The notes under the pieces are model-generated. The model was not told where the DNA came from, did no database searches, and was given only the letters and a program-made list of their open reading frames with translations. From Deltaproteobacteria bacterium (GTDB lineage Bacteria; Desulfobacterota; DSM-4660; Desulfatiglandales; HGW-15), in assembly GCA_019308985.1 (NCBI GenBank), contig JAFDHB010000127.1, forward strand, positions 1 through 10,087: a stretch of DNA of 10,087 nt. The letters run 5' to 3'. The position numbers and the translations under genes were made by a program. Below are positions 6,850-10,087 of this stretch, piece by piece (position 1 is the stretch's first letter; each line of letters begins with the position of its first letter).

Positions 6850-7416
6850 ATGAAGAAAAAGACCGAAAGACGTTTCTACCTCAAACACTTCAAGGCCATC
6901 AGTTATGCCATAGCCACCTATGAAGACTTAAATATCCTAATGCGGCACCTCGTAGAGGGAACTAAACGCACCTTTGGCGCCAAGGGCTGCAGCATTATGC
7001 TGCTGGATGAAAGGGAAAAACAACTGATCCACGTGGCCAGTTGCGGAATCAGTGAAGAGTATCTCAATAAGGGACCTGTTTTCTTCGACGACGAGGATTG
7101 TGCCTTCTGGACGGGTAAACCCGTATATGTTGAGAACATGCAAGAGGATCCCCGCGTTCAATATCCCGAAGCGGCGGCAAAGGAAGGTATAGTCTCCATG
7201 CTCTCCATCCCGATCAAAAGCAGGGAGACTACGATAGGAATCCTGAGAATCTACCACGGCGAGCCCTGTCCGCTTGATGACGAGGATATTGACAGCCTCT
7301 CCATATTGACTTTGCTCCTGGGACTGGTGATTGAAAACAATGGACTCAAGAATTTCCTGGAACAGGTGAGGGTTGCCCTGGATAGCCTTCCCCCCAGGAT
7401 GCTTAAGGAATTGTAG
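6850..7416 (+). CDS. Stand-alone GAF-domain sensory protein
   Basis: This 188-aa soluble protein consists almost entirely of one GAF domain (about 27-165). The opening helix LNILMRHLVEGTKRTFGAKGCSIMLLDEREKQL, the central PVYVENMQEDPRVQYPEAAAKEGIVSMLSIPI and the closing IGILRIYHGEPCPLDDEDID give the usual GAF order. No output domain (kinase, GGDEF, HD or helix-turn-helix) is attached. The C-terminal helix, about residues 160-188, could mediate dimerisation or partner contact. Cys47, Cys65, Cys84 and Cys140 are scattered with no metal-site pattern. AGGAG (6837-6841) precedes the ATG by 8 bases. The downstream kinase-like gene starts 3 bases after the stop, so the GAF protein may sense a small ligand and control that kinase; this is inference from gene order. 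Confidence 0.85.
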   Translation: MKKKTERRFYLKHFKAISYAIATYEDLNILMRHLVEGTKRTFGAKGCSIMLLDEREKQLIHVASCGISEEYLNKGPVFFDDEDCAFWTGKPVYVENMQEDPRVQYPEAAAKEGIVSMLSIPIKSRETTIGILRIYHGEPCPLDDEDIDSLSILTLLLGLVIENNGLKNFLEQVRVALDSLPPRMLKEL

Positions 7417-7419
7417 ACT

Positions 7420-8325
7420 GTGAAAGGCCGGGTCTTCACTGACACCACTGAGATCTTTTCCATAGACTACGGTGACATTATTAGAGTAGGACAGAAGCAT
7501 TACCGTGTAATCGGGCATGAGAGAGAATATCGTTTTGGGCTGGAAGATCCCAAATTTTGGGTCAAAAGGGCAGTAGATGTTGAAACAGGAGAGAAAAAGA
7601 TCATAAAACTGTCCTTCTTTGAATCTTTCGAGACCACCCTTGGAGGGGTGAAGGTGAGGTGCTTTAGAAATCCCACCAAGGAAGGTGAAATACTGGACCT
7701 TGTAAAGGATCATCCCTATTTTATGCATGGCACCGCACATATTGATGAGAAGGGGAACAATATCAGGATCCTAGAAATAGTGCATGGCCCGAACTTCTTG
7801 AATTACATTGATAATCTGGTCATGGGGCACGAGATATATTTTCACACCATACTCCCCGACATATTGAAAAAACTTGCAAAGGCCTTTGAGGCAATCCGCT
7901 TTCTCCATGTACATGGGTTCAAACACGGAGACATCCGCAATGACCACATCATAGTTGAACACCGTACGGGAAACTATACATGGATTGACTTTGATTATGA
8001 CTATGAGACCAGCGAAAACCCCTTTGGCTTGGATCTGTTCGGCATGGGGAATGTCCTCCTTTATGCACTGGGAAAGGGTTTCCACAATCTTTACATGATA
8101 AAACATGACACCTCCATATACAAAGACCTGGTTGAACGCCTCGAACCGGGAGATTTTTCCATACTTGATAAATGGAGATTCGTTAACCTGCAAAAACTCT
8201 TTCCCTATATACCTACACCCTTGAACGATATCCTCATGCATTTTTCTAGGGGCGCCAATATATACTACGAGTACGTTGAAGAAATCATTGAAGACTTAAA
8301 TAGGTCTCTTCATGCAATCGGATGA
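7420..8325 (+). CDS. Divergent protein-kinase-like protein
   Basis: This 301-aa protein has a GTG start, supported by AAGGAA (7405-7410) 9 bases upstream. A kinase fold is visible. A beta3-like KKIIKLSFF carries Lys63, and Glu88 or Glu90 in PTKEGEILDLV could be the helix C glutamate. HGFKHGDIRNDHIIVE (165-180) is the catalytic loop with Asp171. WIDFDYDYE (188-196) stands at the DFG position with Asp190, and the helix F region is LDLFGMGNVLLYALGKG (204-220). Deviations are clear: DFG reads DFD, the loop asparagine of HRDxxxxN is His176, and no classic glycine-rich loop is seen. It could be an active atypical kinase or a pseudokinase. It has no membrane segment. It lies between a GAF protein and a UspA protein, pointing to cytoplasmic stress or redox signalling. 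The kinase-like fold is fairly sure; activity and target are unknown. Confidence 0.75.
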   Translation: MKGRVFTDTTEIFSIDYGDIIRVGQKHYRVIGHEREYRFGLEDPKFWVKRAVDVETGEKKIIKLSFFESFETTLGGVKVRCFRNPTKEGEILDLVKDHPYFMHGTAHIDEKGNNIRILEIVHGPNFLNYIDNLVMGHEIYFHTILPDILKKLAKAFEAIRFLHVHGFKHGDIRNDHIIVEHRTGNYTWIDFDYDYETSENPFGLDLFGMGNVLLYALGKGFHNLYMIKHDTSIYKDLVERLEPGDFSILDKWRFVNLQKLFPYIPTPLNDILMHFSRGANIYYEYVEEIIEDLNRSLHAIG

Positions 8326-8327
8326 GA

Positions 8328-8336
8328 GGGGAGGAG
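8328..8336 (+). promoter_or_regulatory. Ribosome binding site that sets the TTG start of the UspA gene
   Basis: GGGGAGGAG (8328-8336) lies 4 bases before TTG 8341. No in-frame ATG gives a complete first beta strand: the codons after the TTG encode ANSILVSLS, the usual start of a UspA fold. The site overlaps the region just after the kinase stop codon, which favours coupled translation. Confidence 0.7.
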
Positions 8337-8340
8337 CATC

Positions 8341-8787
8341 TTGGCAAATTCCATACTTGTTTCACTGAGCGACTCTTTGAGTTCCAGGGCTGCCTTGGAC
8401 TTCTTGGGACGTCTCTCCTTCCGCCCCGAGGACACCTATATTACCCTCTTCCACCTTTACAGGAAACCATCTGCAAGCGAAGAATTGATGGGGAAAAAAT
8501 TTACCGAGGAGCAACCGGCAAGGTATTTGGCGGTCTTAGAAAAGGCCAAGGAAAAACTGGTTGAGTTTGGGTTTGATCCTAAGAAGATCAAGATTGAGAT
8601 GGTTACCAAGTCCTATGGTACGGTTTCTGAAGGTATCATTGAGATGTGCAAGAAGCATAAGTATGACCTTGTAATTATCGGGCGAAAACGTATGTCCAAG
8701 GCCGAAGAGTTCGTGCTGGGAGATGTGAGCGTAAAGCTTGTCAGATCACTGGAGGGGCCTGCCGTACTGGTTGTCAAGTCAGATTGA
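8341..8787 (+). CDS. Universal stress protein, UspA family
   Basis: This 148-aa protein starts with TTG and is a single Usp domain. Strand 1 is NSILVSLSDS, and the middle contains VLEKAKEKLVEFGFDPKKIKIEMV and SEGIIEMCKKHKYDLVIIGRKRMSKAEEFVLGDVSVKLVRSLEGPAVLVVKSD. The nucleotide-binding signature GxxG...GS/T is partly kept: Gly114 and GDVS (127-130) are present, but the second glycine of GxxG is Arg117. ATP binding is therefore possible but not certain. Usp proteins act in the cytoplasm under starvation or stress. The gene is 15 bases after the kinase-like gene and is probably cotranscribed with it and the GAF gene. Its downstream flank carries no terminator hairpin that I can see. Confidence 0.9.
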   Translation: MANSILVSLSDSLSSRAALDFLGRLSFRPEDTYITLFHLYRKPSASEELMGKKFTEEQPARYLAVLEKAKEKLVEFGFDPKKIKIEMVTKSYGTVSEGIIEMCKKHKYDLVIIGRKRMSKAEEFVLGDVSVKLVRSLEGPAVLVVKSD

Positions 8788-8813
8788 TCCAAGAAGCGGT
8801 ATGATTTTATGCC

Positions 8814-8842
8814 TTGACAGGGAGTCAATCATTGACTATATT
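8814..8842 (+). promoter_or_regulatory. Strong sigma70 promoter of the cytochrome c3 gene
   Basis: TTGACA (8814-8819, perfect), a 17-base spacer and TATATT (8837-8842, 5 of 6 matches) make the best promoter in the window. Transcription would begin near 8849, leaving a leader of about 90 bases before the ATG at 8941. The spacer contains a palindrome, listed separately, so expression is likely regulated. Confidence 0.75.
8823..8837. promoter_or_regulatory. 15-base palindromic operator candidate in the cytochrome promoter
   Basis: AGTCAAT (8823-8829), one C, ATTGACT (8831-8837) is a perfect 7-1-7 palindrome between the -35 and -10 boxes. Together with TTGAC of the -35 box it gives three alternating half-sites: TTGAC, GTCAA, TTGAC. 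A fourth, TGTCAAG, sits at 8772-8778 in the end of the UspA gene. TTGAC/GTCAA half-sites recall CRP/FNR-family regulators such as HcpR, but the spacing differs from what I remember for those, so no regulator is named. Bound protein here would block the polymerase. Confidence 0.5.
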
Positions 8843-8940
8843 TTGCCCGGTTTCTTGGAGGGGGACCACTTCTTCATCCCATTATCAAGCAAATCAAAGT
8901 GCTTGGATCGCCACTAATAGGAAGGGAGGAAACTACACCC

Positions 8941-9411
8941 ATGAGGAAAACCCTGTTGCTTCTCTCATTGATTACGGTTACTGCTCTTGCTTTTTTTGCT
9001 GTTGGCGCTATCAAGGCCCAAGAAAAAAAGATCGAGGCCCCTGAAACAATCACGATCGAGACCCAGGGTCTCAAGAGAGATAAGAAGGGCCCGGTGATAT
9101 TCAGCCATAAGAAACACCAGGAAGAATACCTTAACGCGGAAGGCAAGAAGCCCATAGCATGTACCGAATGCCATCACGATTACAAGGAAGAGGGCGGCAA
9201 GCTGGTGAACGTATGGAAAGAGGGCCAGCACGTGCAGAAGTGCAACGAATGCCATGACCCCAACAAGAGCGAGGGCAAAAAGAAGAAGATTCAGCTTGCA
9301 ATGCACAAGAACTGCAAGGACTGCCATAAGACGCTTGTGAAGGCGAAGAAAACCAAAAAGGCCCCTTACAAGAAATGCACCGATTGCCATCAGAAGAAAA
9401 AAAAGAAATAG
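8941..9411 (+). CDS. Periplasmic tetraheme class III cytochrome c (cytochrome c3 type)
   Basis: The 156-aa precursor has a signal peptide (basic MRKT, hydrophobic 5-22, likely cleaved near AIKA/QEKK at 26/27). Four CxxCH heme sites are at 74-78, 101-105, 125-129 and 146-150. Extra histidines fit the distal ligands of cytochrome c3: His56 and His59 in FSHKKH, His79 directly after the first CxxCH, and His122 in AMHKNC. Such proteins shuttle electrons in the periplasm, typically from hydrogenase or formate dehydrogenase to membrane complexes. This mature protein is extremely basic: 33 lysines in about 130 residues, ending in five lysines. ATG 8941 was chosen because AGGGAGGA (8923-8930) precedes it and the signal peptide starts there; an upstream in-frame start at 8899 would put 14 residues in front of the signal. 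Its substrate and any link to the Rnf complex encoded upstream are inferred. Confidence 0.92.
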   Translation: MRKTLLLLSLITVTALAFFAVGAIKAQEKKIEAPETITIETQGLKRDKKGPVIFSHKKHQEEYLNAEGKKPIACTECHHDYKEEGGKLVNVWKEGQHVQKCNECHDPNKSEGKKKKIQLAMHKNCKDCHKTLVKAKKTKKAPYKKCTDCHQKKKKK

Positions 9412-9458
9412 GGGATTAGCCCTGTCCTTGGCGTCACGATTGTTTTCCTAGGCAAAAG

Positions 9459-9491
9459 AAATGCCGCCTCCAGGAATGGAAGCGGCATTTT
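9459..9491. terminator. Bidirectional terminator between convergent cytochrome and ferredoxin genes
   Basis: AAATGCCGC (9459-9467) pairs perfectly with GCGGCATTT (9482-9490). Inner TCC (9469-9471) and GGA (9478-9480) may extend the stem. T-rich ends follow on both strands (TTTT at 9488-9491 and, on the other strand, the complement of AAAA at 9454-9457). It lies about 48 bases after the cytochrome stop and 23 bases beyond the ferredoxin stop, so it can serve both genes. Confidence 0.8.
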
Positions 9492-9513
9492 CAATCCACA
9501 AGAATATTAGGGT

Positions 9514-9702
9514 CTACACCTCTGTCACCGTGATCGCCTCCGGCTCACAGACTTCAACGCAGCTCTCACAGCCGAGACATTCCTCTGCATTTACGGGAAC
9601 GGACTTGCCGTCCTCCAACTCGAAGACATCCACGGGACAAACTTCCACGCATTCTTCGCAAGCTTCGCATTTATCAGGATCAACAGTAACTTCGTAAGCC
9701 AT
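9514..9702 (-). CDS. 2[4Fe-4S] ferredoxin
   Basis: This 62-aa protein has two cluster motifs: CEACEECVEVCP (Cys 12, 15, 18, 22) and CLGCESCVEVCEP (Cys 42, 45, 48, 52). The second has Glu between the last Cys and Pro, a small deviation. It is strongly acidic, with 18 Asp/Glu against 2 Lys and no Arg, as expected for a low-potential cytoplasmic electron carrier. Ferredoxins of this type donate electrons to Rnf, hydrogenases and oxidoreductases; being about 4 kb from rnfB it is a natural candidate partner of that complex, though this is inference. AGGAGG (minus strand, plus coordinates 9711-9716) is 8 bases before the ATG. It is convergent with the cytochrome gene and shares its terminator. Confidence 0.95.
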   Translation of the reverse strand: MAYEVTVDPDKCEACEECVEVCPVDVFELEDGKSVPVNAEECLGCESCVEVCEPEAITVTEV

Positions 9703-9787
9703 TTCCTTTTCCTCCTAGATGAAAAATATATTAATTATTTCAGTAAGTTACATCCTATCGCCGCCTTCAGTTCAAGGAAGTGTGAAT

Positions 9788-9816
9788 TCTTTAACAAAGA
9801 GAAATACCCCTGTCAA
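9788..9816 (-). promoter_or_regulatory. Candidate promoter of the ferredoxin gene
   Basis: On the minus strand a perfect TTGACA (plus coordinates 9811-9816) is 17 bases from TAAAGA (9788-9793), a weak -10. The -35 box lies in CTTGACAGGG, the same ten bases found at the cytochrome promoter. An alternative closer to the gene is TTGAAC, 17 bases, TGTAAC. Which is used cannot be decided from sequence. No gene lies between 9717 and the repeat beginning at 9844. Confidence 0.4.
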
Positions 9817-9882
9817 GCTTTTTCTCCCAAATTAATGATGGCTTCGTAAAAAGTCCAATTTCTGCGTTGCGCTTCATCCCTG

Positions 9883-9981
9883 CCCCGTTAAATGGGCATT
9901 TTCCGCATTGAATCAAAGACCTGGGACCGTTAGAGAACATCGTGGGTTCAATAGTTGTGAATTCAGGGTTATTTAACGGGG
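9883..9981. repeat. Inner inverted-repeat pair nested in the 3' element
   Basis: CCCCGTTAAAT (9883-9893) and ATTTAACGGGG (9971-9981) are perfect 11-base reverse complements, 77 bases apart, inside the outer repeat. This could be a second element inserted into the first, or a long stem of one folded structure. Confidence 0.55.
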
Positions 9982-9992
9982 TAAATGATTGC

Positions 9993-10011
9993 GGCGTACG
10001 CTAAGTACGCC
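9993..10011. repeat. Perfect hairpin GGCGTAC-GCTAA-GTACGCC
   Basis: GGCGTAC (9993-9999) and GTACGCC (10005-10011) form a 7-base stem around GCTAA in the right arm of the repeat element. No T-run follows, so it is not read as a terminator. Confidence 0.6.
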
Positions 10012-10087
10012 TCGTCACACGAGATTCGCGCGCCTTGAACTTGAAGCTTTTTACTTTGCCATCTTAATTTCGACTTTTTACGAGTTC

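Larger units (their letters stand above)
9844..10083. repeat. MITE-like inverted-repeat element with 12-base terminal repeats
   Basis: TCGTAAAAAGTC (9844-9855) is repeated in reverse as GACTTTTTACGA (10072-10083), a perfect 12-base terminal inverted repeat. The 240 bases between the outer ends hold no credible gene. The right arm contains a hairpin, and an inner inverted repeat pair lies in the middle. I recall similar palindromic repeats with TCGTAAAAAGTC ends as abundant in Desulfobacterota genomes; this could be a non-autonomous mobile element or a dispersed repeat. No target duplication could be judged because the window ends 4 bases later. Confidence 0.6.

Noticed and set aside
6937..7740. 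Minus-strand reading frame (267 codons) opposite the GAF and kinase-like genes
   Set aside because: It spans the junction of two well-supported plus-strand genes and shows no domain.
8322..8564. 80-codon plus-strand frame overlapping the UspA gene
   Set aside because: It is a frame-shifted shadow of UspA, which has clear family motifs in the other frame.
8899..8940. Upstream in-frame start for the cytochrome, adding 14 residues
   Set aside because: It would put a non-hydrophobic segment before the signal peptide; ATG 8941 has a good ribosome site.
1..10087. CRISPR array, tRNA or rRNA genes
   Set aside because: No regularly spaced repeats and no tRNA- or rRNA-like segments were seen on either strand.

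Overview
The window looks like chromosomal DNA of a strictly anaerobic Desulfobacterota (former Deltaproteobacteria) bacterium, probably a sulfate reducer or a syntroph. This rests on the rnf operon in CDGEAB order, a tetraheme class III cytochrome c, an acidic 2[4Fe-4S] ferredoxin, and a 3'-end palindromic repeat of a kind I associate from memory with Desulfobacterota. No species can be named from the sequence alone.

Region 1 (1-5553, + strand) is the rnf operon: the 3' part of rnfC, then rnfD, rnfG, rnfE, rnfA and rnfB. Rnf is a membrane ferredoxin:NAD+ oxidoreductase that couples electron transfer to ion translocation. The first five genes are tightly packed. rnfB follows a 124-base gap that holds small hairpins and a candidate promoter. 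RnfB is unusual: a normal RnfB front end is fused to a complete GltD/NfnB-type FAD/NAD(P)H oxidoreductase (687 aa). RnfD lacks the usual threonine for covalent FMN, and RnfG has serine where threonine is typical. This Rnf may therefore use a modified electron path.

Region 2 (5554-8787) starts with a 305-base interval containing a possible small minus-strand ORF and a good sigma70-like promoter. It continues with a ketopantoate reductase family gene, a stand-alone GAF-domain protein, a divergent protein-kinase-like protein and a UspA protein. The last three are almost contiguous (GTG and TTG starts, 3- and 15-base gaps) and look like a small signalling cassette.

Region 3 (8788-9716) holds two convergent electron-carrier genes: a secreted, very lysine-rich tetraheme cytochrome c3 (+) and an acidic ferredoxin (-). 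They share a bidirectional terminator. The cytochrome promoter is near consensus and carries a 15-base palindrome in its spacer. The ferredoxin is a plausible cytoplasmic partner of Rnf and the cytochrome a plausible periplasmic one; both roles are inferred from context.

Region 4 (9717-10087) has no gene. It contains the ferredoxin upstream region and a roughly 240-base nested inverted-repeat element resembling a MITE or dispersed palindromic repeat.
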